Shown here: positions 1 to 11,000 of the stretch, one piece after another
Numbering within the stretch: the first letter of the stretch is position 1
Layout: every line of letters starts with the position of its first letter
NCBI GenBank assembly: GCA_023634235.1
Contig: JAMKCF010000013.1
Span: forward strand, 5,989,827 to 6,053,826
Length of the DNA stretch: 64,000 bases
From: Pisaster brevispinus
Taxonomy: Eukaryota; Echinodermata; Asteroidea; Forcipulatida; Asteriidae
Direction: 5' to 3'
The notes under the pieces: model-generated
Databases searched by the model: none
The model's input: the letters and a program-made list of their open reading frames with translations, nothing else
Told to the model about the DNA's origin: nothing
Translations under genes and position numbers: made by a program

Positions 1-1089
1 ATCATAATTTTAAGTCGTTTTAATATACCTAACGGAGTTTTTATTATGGGTTTTTTCTCCATCCTCAGAGTTATGTCTTGTATGTCAAAGAAAATGGCAT
101 TGTTCTTCCTATCAAACTTCAGGCGTGACGTTTGGGTACATGCAGTTACATGGTTTGAACTGCAGGACCTGAAGTTCACACTGGGCTGCAGGTCTGGTGG
201 GGGCCAGTGGTTTCACCATCGGTACAGTAAACTCATGCCCAGACAAGTCCAGTGGTCTCGTGGTTTTTCAATTGAATACTTAAACCTCACTGTGAAATAA
301 TCTTGAACAAATTACAAATTATCAATTATTTACAAATGTTTACTTTGAGTCTTCGTCTTTCAACGAGACAAATGAGATCAATCTTTTTATCACATGTCTT
401 AGAAATGCTTGTTTAAATAAAAACAGTGTTTGTTAAACTGTGGATAATTTTTTTTTTTTTCCTTTAATTTTGATTCTGGTCTCAAGTACAAATGTCGTGC
501 TACAATACAAGCCCAACGCTCTTGTGGCTTCCATCCACCCCCCCCCCCCCAACTGTGAGCCCTGAACTATTCTAATGGACGACTGTATTGCATTGACTTC
601 AAAGTACACAAGTCTGCACTAATCGCTGTACATTAACCATCCACGGCAACTAGCAGGTTCATTCACTTCAATATTCTCCTTTATCTAAGTCAATTGATTA
701 ATGCCCTTTTTTTTTTTCAATGGAGAGCCAACCTTTCGTCCTGCCTGTTGTATCGGGTTCAGCCACAAACCAAACAGACAGTCAGTCAACAACACTTCAT
801 GATCAACGACCGGCACAATACCGTGTTGATATCGCTCTTAAGGACAATTAATCAAACACCTGCACCAGGCAACAACTTCAAGTTGTTTGGCTTCACTACT
901 GTTTGCACTGGTCTGTAGAGGGTTGTTCTGGTAACGTCTACGAACGGCCATATACAGACGCTTCATAATTGCTACAGTTCGAAATACTTTTTTTTTTTAA
1001 TGACACCCTCTTTTCGACATTCAAGGTTCGTCCGTGTGCTGGAAGAAAAGATTGATGAAACAATCTTTCCTACATTTAATTTTGTTTTC

Positions 1090-1500
1090 CGTTGAAAAGG
1101 TTACCAGTTGACAGGTAGTTAAATCGGCAGGCAAAACTACTCGCAATTTTACCAATTTACAGTCTTGCTCAAGGATACAAATTTTATGTAATTGATGAGT
1201 ACCGGAATCTGCACGCACACATTGACAACACCAGGGCCCAATTTCATAGAGTTTGCTTATAAAAAAGCACTGAATAATATTGTTGAACAATTTTGCTGCT
1301 GACCAAAAACGAGCCGGATACCAGTCACAGATGTTGCATAAGAAATGGTATTTTTGGCCGGTTACCTTATTCAGCTAAGCATCATTGTGTTGTGCTTAGC
1401 TACTTTTTGTGCTTAGCTACTTTTTGTGCTTATGCAGCTCTATGAAGTTGGTCCCAGATCTTAAGTTCGATGCACTAGTTCACTCCGCCACGACCCATCA
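1090..1500 (-). mobile_element. Degenerate SINE copy interrupted by an inverted-repeat element
   Basis: The segment TCTTGCTCAAGGA... (1170-1232) and the segment TTCACTCCGCCACGACC (1479-1495) match the two sides of the tRNA-like head of the 7.6-kb SINE. Between them sits an inverted-repeat element (1234-1455). The copy is old and divergent. Confidence 0.45.
1234..1455. mobile_element. GGGCCCAATTTCATA inverted-repeat element (MITE-like), copy a
   Basis: The left end GGGCCCAATTTCATAGAG and right end CTATGAAGTTGGTCCC form terminal inverted repeats. The interior has GCTTAGC-type short repeats and no coding capacity. It is one of eight copies in the window and is inserted in a degenerate SINE. Confidence 0.65.
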
Positions 1501-2434
1501 CTTGCCAAACACTGCGCATCATGTATTAAAACAAACGCACTCAAGTTTATGATGCTACCTGCCAGAAAATTCCGTTAGTTATGAGTTGCATGGTATAGCT
1601 TTAGTAAAGGTGAATACTTCACACGCACTAATCCAAATATCTTTATCAGTCAATTGGATACTCATTAGAAGATAAGCAGATAATTTTTACTTATATCAAG
1701 AACTGATTAGTCTGTTTCATCAATCGCATTTTAATACAAACATCAAACAGACATCTCTGTGGCTCCGTCAACACAATGAAGCCCCATGGAACAGGGTACT
1801 ATCACGGGAGCACTAGTCTATTGCTCCATGATACTATGGTATATGAATAATAAATGTGTACGAGTGCAATGGTGAAAACATTTTCATAAGTTGAATGTTC
1901 CATAGGAAATGTACTGGCTCATTACTTCCCAAAGGGAACGGAGGCAATTGCTTCCTGCCCCTGGTCCTTAATACCCCCTTAAATATTCCAATAGAAATTT
2001 ACATTTTCCGCATAGAGGTGCCTTTTTTTTACCAAGGAGAAGTTCCCTTGCCTTTACAAGAACAACATTGTAAAGTTTTGTTCTTGGCCTGTATACATTT
2101 GCGATGATGTTAAAAATGCATTTTGCTTACAGCCTTACTGCTAAGATTGTCCTAAGGGAGCATCTCAAAAAGTTGGTCTTGTTCGAGGCACAAAAAAAAC
2201 AACGTTCCTATAGGCAATCAAGTGGACTGCTAAAACATTCCGCTGTACAAATATGTATTATATAGCAATATTTTGCCGATTTATCGGAACGTTCCAATGG
2301 AACGCCACGGCAGTCTAGCGGACCAGCCCACGTTCTCCCGCTGGAATACTTAACGCATCCAAATAAAAAATTCCTATTGTTGTAAGTTTTCAGATGCTCC
2401 CTAAGCGCCCCCTTGCAGAGAGTCCAGCACATAC

Positions 2435-5060
2435 CTGAGTAAGGCATCTCCCAACACTTTTCAGAAACACGTATTCGGACGGTAGCACGTCGTAACCCAA
2501 CTGGTCGATAATTTGATTCCTAAGGTAGTACAGACTCAACTCAGGCCACACTCTGAAAAAAAACAAACATTTTCAGCACATTTATGTATATTTATTCATT
2601 TTTGGTAATCATAGCATATGCGACCTCTAAATGATGAATGATGATGATGAATTATTCAGCGGGGAGAAACATTGGTAGTGCCACATCTTTGGAAACAAAA
2701 GGCGTCATTGTCTACATTTACCCCGATCATTCAAATGCTTTATTCATTTTTTTGTAATCATAGTATTATGCAGTCAGTGGAAACAGAGCATGAAATTGAT
2801 AAATTGATTGCGCCCATAATTTTTTTAAACAAAGGCATCATTATCGATGTGCACAAACGGTCTCCACATCATTCAAATCATGATGATGGCAGTATTTACA
2901 GGCATTATAGTGTAGGCCTCGCTTTTGGGTGTACTTTTTGGATACCATGTCATAAAGTTACAGCAAATTTATGCCAATAACATCAAATGTCCACCCAAGG
3001 CCGGTTCCTACTTCAGGTGAATGCGAGGCGAATTACATGGTGCACGCAATCTTGTACACGGTACGTAATGTTTGCCAATTTTGACGCAGGGAAAATTGCT
3101 TTGCTTTAGCAATTCATGTGAAGTATGAAGCTTTAGATATTAAATCACGTAACCTCCTCAGAACAAATAATCAAATTAAAATTCTTTGAAACTTATGGCT
3201 ATTTATGATGACTTCTGGAACAACAAAAACCAAGAACAACCAAAATCAAGAATGATATAGATGTTTTTCTAAAGGTGAATACCAGGTTTGAAACTGTTCC
3301 ACACCAAAAACGATGACTCAGCACTTTAAAATGAACTTTAAAACATTCTGGATGATTTTCTTTTAATCTAGAATGTCTCGGATATTGCCACAAAATAACT
3401 TTAGGATTTATAAAGAACTTGAATTTCAAACTTCCATTTTTTTTAGCAGCCTATGTAACCTTGGACCCTTTTGAAACCTGTAAATAATGTGCGGGGGGGG
3501 GGGGGGGGGGAGAGCTGATTGTCTACAATTATGTCTTTTGTGTAATCTTCACAAATAATTTGTTTTAATTGGGTTTAAGGAAGAACAGTTCTGCTGCTGT
3601 TAAAAGGTATTATACAGGATTGTTAGGGCTGACAGTGTTCATGTTTTGCGTGATCAGCCATACACATGAAATAAATGACCTGTGAAAATTTAGGCTTGAT
3701 CTGTTTTGTTAGTCAGGTGAAAAAAAAGTGAAAGACCATGTGCACAATTTTTCAGCATGTAAACGCATTGTCTTAAATTTTGGTTGCAACAACTGAAATC
3801 TGCAGATCAGTTTTGTTTATATAGGTTTTCAGATACAGCTTTCTCGAATATGACTTCATTTCAGAGAGAAATATTTCCCCCCCCCAAAAAAAAAAATATA
3901 TATATATAAATAAATAAAAAATGGTTCTGGTATGAACTTTATAACCAGTAAGCTTTCAGACTAAAATTAAACAATTCGTCTGCTCAGAACTATAAGGTCA
4001 TTAATAAAAATTTCATATTTGTTTTGTTCAAAAGGTCATTAAATGAAAAGTGCTTTTAAATTTGAAAAAACTAACTCAAAATCAACGAATGAATGTTTTA
4101 CTAAGAAAATGAATTACGCTTTTTTGCCAAACAAATACTTTGTAGACCACTCTTGATCAGTAAACCCCATTTATCGGGAGCTCCAAAATATGCAAAAGCA
4201 ATTTTACGAAATCTCAACAAACTGCACTTATGACCTTATAGTTCGGAGCAGACGAATTGATGTTTTGTTATTCTTACCAATCCTGTATTTATAATACCTT
4301 TATAAAAGAGAATATTGAAGTTCAGGCCAAAGCCTTTTCAATTACCTGACAAAACCAGCTGAGATGGTCTGACTAATAACATCGTTGTAGGCACTGTGGT
4401 ATTTCTCATTCCATACTTCTGTCGGTACCAGATACACGTGGAGATCCACCAGCTATAAAAAAAGAGTTCATAATAAAAGAGAACATTTTATGAAAAAATA
4501 TGACATGTACACATGAATAATATTCCCTAGAATTAATAACAAAGATCTGACTGTTATAGGCGATCAATTTGACATGCGAGTACGGAACTTGCCTCTGGGG
4601 CATGGATGCTCTGCACAACTGCCTTGTCAGTTGTTCAATAATCAATTGTCAGTCTACCCTTTTCCGTTGGTCTGATGACAGGTAGGTGATTGCGCCTTTG
4701 CTGATACAAGAAAAGGCATGGAATTTGCCACACAATCAGAGTACATGTATACCATGAGAAAGATAATCGACTAAAAGGCCATCACACATTTGTCCTTTAT
4801 ACATGTAGGTATAATTACAAGCAATGGCAGCCATTTCGAAAATTTTGAAAAAATGCTTTTCAAAATTCCAATCTGTTAAAAAAGCCCTTCAGCCAAACTC
4901 ATTTCTCACGAAATTCCCCCAAAATATTTCCCCTATTTGCCCCGCTACAAAATGGAGATTGGAGACCAAGTGTGAAAAACTTGTTTACCTTCGAACAACA
5001 AAACAACAACTTACATTTTTGTTTGCCATGGGCATATTGTCTGCCCTTAGAGAGTCACCG
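2435..5060 (-). CDS. SPATA1: SPATA1-like protein, N-terminal three exons (3' part outside window)
   Basis: Three exons on the minus strand join in phase. Exon a is 5060-5015 (acceptor after a T-run, donor GTAAGT), exon b is 4452-4346 (donor GTAATT) and exon c is 2552-2435 (donor GTATGT). Read from the ATG at 5035, the product begins MPMANKNLVDLHVYLVP. It continues with a conserved ISAGF segment and ends at SVGRCLTQ, 81 residues so far. Human SPATA1 begins with a similar block (ELVELHV...ISAGF...FLFLK), as I recall it. The reading frame stays open upstream of the ATG within exon a (GDSLRADN), so a more upstream start in an unseen exon is possible. SPATA1 is a sperm/testis-associated protein of poorly known biochemistry. 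I did not find the following exons between 1 and 2434, so they are either missed or off the left edge. Identity is inferred from about 75 residues. Confidence 0.72.
3600..3885 (+). repeat. Dispersed repeat, inverted copy at 24.3 kb
   Basis: GGTTTTCAGATACAG, TCTCGAATATGACTTCATTT and the following C-run recur in reverse complement at 24331-24385. ATTTTGGTTGCAACAACTG and TGTGAAAATTTAGGCTTGAT also have counterparts near 24.4-24.48 kb. There are no coding signs. Confidence 0.45.
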
Positions 5061-5150
5061 CTGTAAAAAAAAGTGAAAAACTTCACCCGCCTTTTGAACC
5101 ACTTGCAAATTATATCGCTCAGCTAAAATACCACTTGCAATTACACCGCT

Positions 5151-5660
5151 ATGTCAGCTACAGACACTGAGGACCCCCGCACTTCCACTCTCAAAATAGC
5201 TCCGGCAGACAATGATGAAACTGCACCGTATGTTTTTTTTTTTCAAGGCAAATTCTTCCGATCTATTTTTTGTACTAGCGAATATCGAATAAGCGCAACC
5301 AAGTTCCTTAGCAACCCCACTGATTCGAAGAAAATGAATGCATGGTTTCACAGAAACTGGCATCAACGCATTTAGCCTTCACCACCTTTTAGGATCTATT
5401 GTGGCCCAAAAGTCACTTGACCGATAACCATGGTAACTATTGTATCAAATATTTAGATGACATTTTATGATAATGACTTCCTCTGTTTATCAATAAGTGA
5501 CACCGGCAGTACAGGTTGGACCATGAGTGCCAGTGTCAGTGAACCAAAGCCACAGAGAAATTTTATCTGCCTTGAGGCAGGAGAAATACTCCTTGGCAGG
5601 TTTGAGTACACATTTCTGGTTTATTTATTAGTGGACTACTTAATGTATATTAAAAATTGA
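5151..5660 (+). CDS. Possible small two-exon gene, unknown product
   Basis: An ATG at 5151 opens 77 nt (25 codons plus 2 nt, MSATDTEDPRTSTLKIAP...) ending at a GTATGT donor at 5228. A possible acceptor at 5496-5497 (AATAAG) starts a segment that restores the frame (DTGSTGWTMSASVSEPKP...). That frame runs either to a weak GTTTGAG donor at 5600 or to a TGA at 5658-5660. The first exon is acidic and Ser/Thr-rich, while the second contains a hydrophobic stretch near LEAGEILLGRF. I do not recognise the protein. It lies head-to-head with the SPATA1-like gene, so the two could share a promoter around 5.06-5.15 kb. The support is an initiator ATG, phase-compatible splice signals and higher GC than the surroundings. 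There is no homology evidence. Confidence 0.3.
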
Positions 5661-5885
5661 AACAGGTGGCCCAAGGCCAAGATCGCTTCAATGAAGGTTT
5701 TAAAATAACTTTATTGGAATATTTAAGAGCCACGTGACAATCAGCAATGCACAGCAAATTGAAAAAATGTTAAACAATAGAAAATTTGAAAAAACGGGGG
5801 AATAACCATGACGGGTATTGTTACCAACCATTACCGGAAATACATGAAAGTCTTGACATGTTGTACAAGTGTGGAACCCAATCAA

Positions 5886-6045
5886 CTGGGCTCAATAATA
5901 ATAGAGCTGCATAAGCAGAGAGATATGTTTAGCCACTTTCTGCTTAGCAAGAATAAGCAGGATACCAGCCACAGATTGTACATGTGGCATGTGTTTTTTT
6001 TTGCTGGTAACCTTATTCTGGTTAGCATTGTTGTACTTAGCTTGT
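5886..6045. mobile_element. GGGCCCAATTTCATA inverted-repeat element, decayed copy b
   Basis: The interior (AGAGCTGCATAAGCAGAG, GCAGGATACCAGCCACAG, GCTGGTAACCTTATTCTGG) matches the better copies at 29 and 46.7 kb. The left terminus is degenerate and the right terminus is missing. Confidence 0.5.
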
Positions 6046-7477
6046 TGGCATTTAAACTGTTGACAGTGAGCCATTCAATGAATGGATCACACCCTACTAT
6101 TGGTGGATCCAATCAGGGAAGATGTTGACAGGTAAAACAAGCAAACAACATTATGTTTGAATGCACGTGGTGTTTACTAAAAAAAAATTATCCTTTAACA
6201 GCTACTTGAGTGAAAAATTGTGAACAGGAATGCTATTTAAACTTGTTTATAATGTGTTTGTTTATCATATTTTGATATTTTTACACTTCTCAATTTTTTT
6301 GTTTTAATTATCAATCAAAATATTAGGCCCAACCTAAAGGTTTTGAAAAAACTAGCTACACTTCTGTCGTTGACAGCGTGCGTCAAAATGACAATAATAC
6401 TTTCACATCATCTATGTGAGGTTTGCTTTGTTAGACCTCCTTATTACAACAAAAGGGCTAGGCCTATAGGATCTATTCAAAACAAAGCTTCCACGAATGA
6501 TGTACCATGCATCAATTGCCATGAAGACAAGATTTTTCGCGAATCTTTCTGAAAAGCACCAGAGAAGGGTATTCTCTATGATTCAAAAGATTGTGGCTTC
6601 TTTTTTAAAACAACTAAAATCTGTTTAATCTCATGTGAACTCAATTTCCTTATTGATTGAAAAACGTTTCAAATGAAAATCGGCAAAGATCACTTGTTGC
6701 TGCTTTGCGTTCAAGCTAATTCAAGCTGGTCTTTAATTTAACCCAGGCGAAAAACATTGTAATAACTTGAGGCTGGGAAAGACCATCATTTTTAAGGGGT
6801 GTGAGAGCAATCACAATCCACTCCACTGATGAACTTTGTTTGAGAAGCGCGAAGAAAAACAAAACACTACTAAACAATTTATGTACAAAAGATTTGTTTA
6901 AGGTTTTGGAAATTTCTTTTTTTATTATTCACAGCAGAAAATGATCTAACTGATTATGGCGATTATTTGCTCAAGATCATGTAAAAAAAAACAACAACAC
7001 AATCCGCTAATCCAATCCTGTGCGCATGAATCGTCAAAGGTTGTGTACTCCATGCTTAAATTAAACATTGATGCACAGTCTGATCTTATAAAATCGTGTT
7101 TTAATTTTCACTGTTTAGATTAGTTTGTGAAGTTTGGTCCTGATACATGTACATGTACGTGCAAAGAGCTCTCTACAATAAGAGCAGTTTAAAGCTCTCC
7201 GCGTACTGTCCTAAATTGAAGGACTGCAGTATAATGCATTGAGCGCAGTCCAAAAAGGTCTGTTACTTCAGCGTACCTTGGCACAGACAGCAATTACACT
7301 ACAAAGCTAAGGCTGTTGATCAATATCGACTGATTACATGCATGGCGTCACTACATCTGTGTATGTAATATCTCATCTTAAAGTGAAACTGCTCAACTTT
7401 ACAGTGTACAGTATGTGACTAAAAATAAGATGTTTAAGACGTAATGTTTGAAATTTTGCATGGTGGGAGTACAATCA

Positions 7478-8068
7478 GGGCCCAATTTCACAAAGCTGCT
7501 AAGCAGACAACTCTGCTTAGCAAATTTCTTTACTTAGCAAGAAATGAGCGGGGTACCAGGGTTTTTTTTATAGTTTTTTTTTAATGAGATATCGCCCAAC
7601 TCACAAGGCCGGACGGCCACTTCAATGTGAGGGCTGCACTTAACTGATTTGGGCTGTCGACACAGATCAACTGTCACAAGGGGCACGTTGCCACCTATGT
7701 ACTCCTGGGGCTGAAGCAGGGTTACCCCCTTCACAGTCCGTAAGGATGTAGGCAAGGTTATCATCCACTAGCAGCCTGGTTGGTTACGAACAGAGTGCAC
7801 TACCTCCCAACTTTTTACGAAGCAATTATGATTAAGGACACAAGTCTTGCTCAAGGACACAAGTGTCATTTCCAGGATTCAAACCCATACTCTGCTGCTG
7901 ACAATCCCAAGAGCTTGGGTCCGATGAACTAAATCGCTCGGCCACGACACACCACAGTGCTAACAATGTAAACTTTATGGAATGTTGGCTGGTAACCCAA
8001 TTCTGCTAAGCAAGATTTTTCTTTGCTTAGCAAGTTTTTGTGCTTACAGGCTTTATGAAATTGGGCCC
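7478..8068. mobile_element. GGGCCCAATTTCATA inverted-repeat element, copy c with SINE inside
   Basis: The termini GGGCCCAATTTCACAAAGC (left) and GCTTTATGAAATTGGGCCC (right) are intact. The interior is split by the full-length SINE between TACCAG and AACAATGTAAAC, two sequences that lie close together in the uninterrupted copy e. Confidence 0.75.
7575..7956 (-). mobile_element. tRNA-derived SINE, full-length copy
   Basis: Read on the minus strand, the head resembles a class II (Leu/Ser) tRNA. An A box TGGCCGAGCGATTTAG lies at 7944-7929 and a B box GGGTTTGAATCC at 7886-7875. No acceptor stem or usable anticodon arm is evident, so this is not a tRNA gene. The body shares long similarity with 48.7-48.96 kb and 51.93-52.18 kb and ends in an A/T-rich tail near 7575. 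The SINE lies inside an inverted-repeat element (7478-8068). Confidence 0.75.
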
Positions 8069-11000
8069 AGGTAAGGTTTGCAGTAGCACCATTGTCTATT
8101 TCTTTTGAGTACCATAGTAATGATTCCGAGAAGAACCGGTGATAGGCAACTCAACAACAACAATTCGATCAGTATGCGTATGAACGTCCGTGTCTGAAGA
8201 CAATCAGAAAAGACTGATCGAAACGTTGAGTTGTCTACCACCAATTCTTCTCAGAACCGCCACTACTCAAAAGAGATTTTACACGTGGTGCTACCGCAAA
8301 CCTTACCTGAAGGTGTTAAGAGTTGACTTGTGATCAATACACAAATTGCCAACAGCCAAATTTCCATATGAAATGTCAATTATTGGCATCGAATCTTCCC
8401 TTGACAATTTTTTTTAATCTGCTCAGGTGTAATATTCAAGAACATTTAAACCGGGTTGAGGAGTGGTGCACTGAGTGACATGCAACGGCGCCAGGCCTGG
8501 AAAATCGATCTTCCTGAAACGATGGCCTTAAACGTCTGGATCATTGTTTGGTTTTTGTCACTAATGCCTTTTTTTTTTAATGCGACCATATCAAGAAAGA
8601 TACGACAAAAGGTAGGCCTAAAATAAGTCACCTGTCAAGGTTTTAGCCAGGATTTGGTAAAAGGGTGTCCAAATTTGCTTGAAAACTTAAAAACTGAGTG
8701 TCCAAGTTGTTCACTTACAATATAAACATGACAGATAAAACTGGGTGTCTTACTAAATTTAAAACAGAGTGTCCAAAAGACACCTAGACACCCCTCTGGC
8801 TAAAACACTATTTCACCTGTCACCTGTGAAAGTTTACAGTTGAATACAGTGTCTACATTGTCGAGAAAACAGCACCAAAAAAATATGTCATGGTATTTTC
8901 GTGGTTTTAATGGTAATAGCGCCTGCTTGTTCACAGCGGGTACCTGAGGGCATCATTCAAACGGACACATGGAAAATTTTAAAAATCACTTACAGGCAAT
9001 TATCGGAAACAACCATTTCTAATGGACGGGGGCACCTCAGACAAATTATTTTTTTCGTAGGATGCTTTGTACCATTACCTTAGGTTTTTGGATAAATCAC
9101 AATTTCATTTCAATGTTCTTACCAAAGTATGATCCTACAAAATGTACATAACCCGCCATCCTCCCGACCATCGGGATGATGGGTTACGATGATGGGCTAC
9201 GATGGTGGGTTACAATGTATAGACCTCTACTCAAGTATCTCTACTCCGGCAGAGTCACATATTGTAACCCTCAATCCTCCCGGACAGTCATAGACCAGAA
9301 CGTTTGATCATTTGTTTGTTTGTTTAGATGATCTTCCCAACAAGGGAACTCGGCAAACTAACACAAGGTGATATAAATGCCACGCTGGCAGTGAGCTAAT
9401 CTCTCTCATACAAACATTGGTTTAACGTCTATGATTATGAGCTGTAAATTGTGATTCAGTAAAGACGGCAATACTGAATTGTGAAATCAGCGGTTAGCTT
9501 GGCAAGATTCGAACCAACAACCTTGTTAAATGTGATAATAACAGGTCCTGCAGTGTAACCACCTGACCGCGGTGAACAATAGGTAAAAACCTGGCAAATT
9601 TGTTTGAACTTCTTTTCCACCTTTTTTAAAAGCGTTTCCAATCGGGTACATTGAAAATGTTGAAAAAGTCAACATCAAAAATAGGGCCTATACATGTAGG
9701 CAAAATTTCAACATGGTTCATTTGAATAGCGCTCAGTCTTCTAAATTTTTTAGGTCCAAAGAACTTGACCAAGAATGCTGTCAGTCACTTCATACCCAGG
9801 TCACTTCACCAAAAGCTACAAATGATTCGCAGCTAGTTGTCACCAATTTTCTTTTTGAATCAGTTGAAAAAGTTAATGTCGTATGAACATGAGTTATAAT
9901 TGCATTAACAACTTTGTTACTTGGTTCGGCAAGACACTGTAAATGTATTTAAATGACAGCAGATATGTTACTAGTCGAGTAACAGTAAAATTATGAAAAT
10001 AAAATTCACCGATAAATTGTATCGGTACCCTCTTTGACACGCTATCGAATGGCAACAACTATATTTTAAATATATGTATTGTTACAAAAATTTCCAACAC
10101 GGCTTTGTAGCTGAGGGGTTGGTGTTGCTGCCCTTTACAACCAACATACTTTGTTCGATCGAGTCATGGCATCTTTTTCCATTTTTGTTACGTAAAATAA
10201 AAGTGGGAAATTCTTTTTTTAATTTTTTTATTTGACTCCTACATTTTAATGGATACTACTAAACTACTCTACTAGCTGCTGGTACTATTTCTTTCGCAAA
10301 TTTACTTATAATTTTGCGGGAAATAGAGTCTGAAATTGCCACATGGTAAAATAGCGTTTCAGAATATTTACTGTCGCTGGTAAAATAAAAATAATTTTGT
10401 AATATCCACTGTCTTCCCTTCCTTGCTTTTTCTTAGTATAGGTGCTTCTTAAATCTAAATCTTATATTTTTTTAGTTTTAGTAAAAATCTAGACTCTAAC
10501 TTAATGTTCAATTACACTTAACGCTAGTGACGGGAAACATAACTGACCCAATTCAGTTACCACTCCTGCCACAACAGTCAACACACCATAATGACACATC
10601 ACAACATTGCAACAAGCAATTGATTGTTGCCACCGAACTAGTTCATTCACTGAATGGAATCTAGTTTACGTTACTCAAAATGTAGTAGACAAAAACCCTT
10701 CACACTCACTTGTTCCGAGGGCGGCCTTGCTATAGGTACCAGCGCAGTCGTCATGTTTTGGTGTAATGTACTAAAGTCCTATGTTTCAGGATATTCATTT
10801 TGTTCTAACTTCTAGGATAATCCAGTAAAATCGAGGTCTATGTCACGTCCAAACTTTTCAACTGCAAAATCACGTTCACCCCGTACGGTAAGCTCCATGC
10901 GTGTGTGTGTACACCGTGAAATCTCCTGTGTGTACAGTTTCTATGGGACGCGTCCCGTAACGTCATGACCCCCCCCCCCCCAATGTCACGTGACAAATCT

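Noticed and set aside
46..300. An 84-codon plus ORF, and an open minus frame (RPLDLSGHEFTVPMVKP...) over 110-260
   Set aside because: There is no splice context linking either to SPATA1 and no recognised homology. The minus frame looks protein-like but cannot be supported.
1995..2075. A continuation of SPATA1 beginning VKAREL
   Set aside because: The frame begins similarly to the next expected residues, but no AG acceptor precedes it and the similarity ends at once.
7875..7944. A tRNA-Leu/Ser gene on the minus strand
   Set aside because: The A and B boxes are present but there is no acceptor stem or clean anticodon arm, and the sequence continues into a body shared by other SINE copies.
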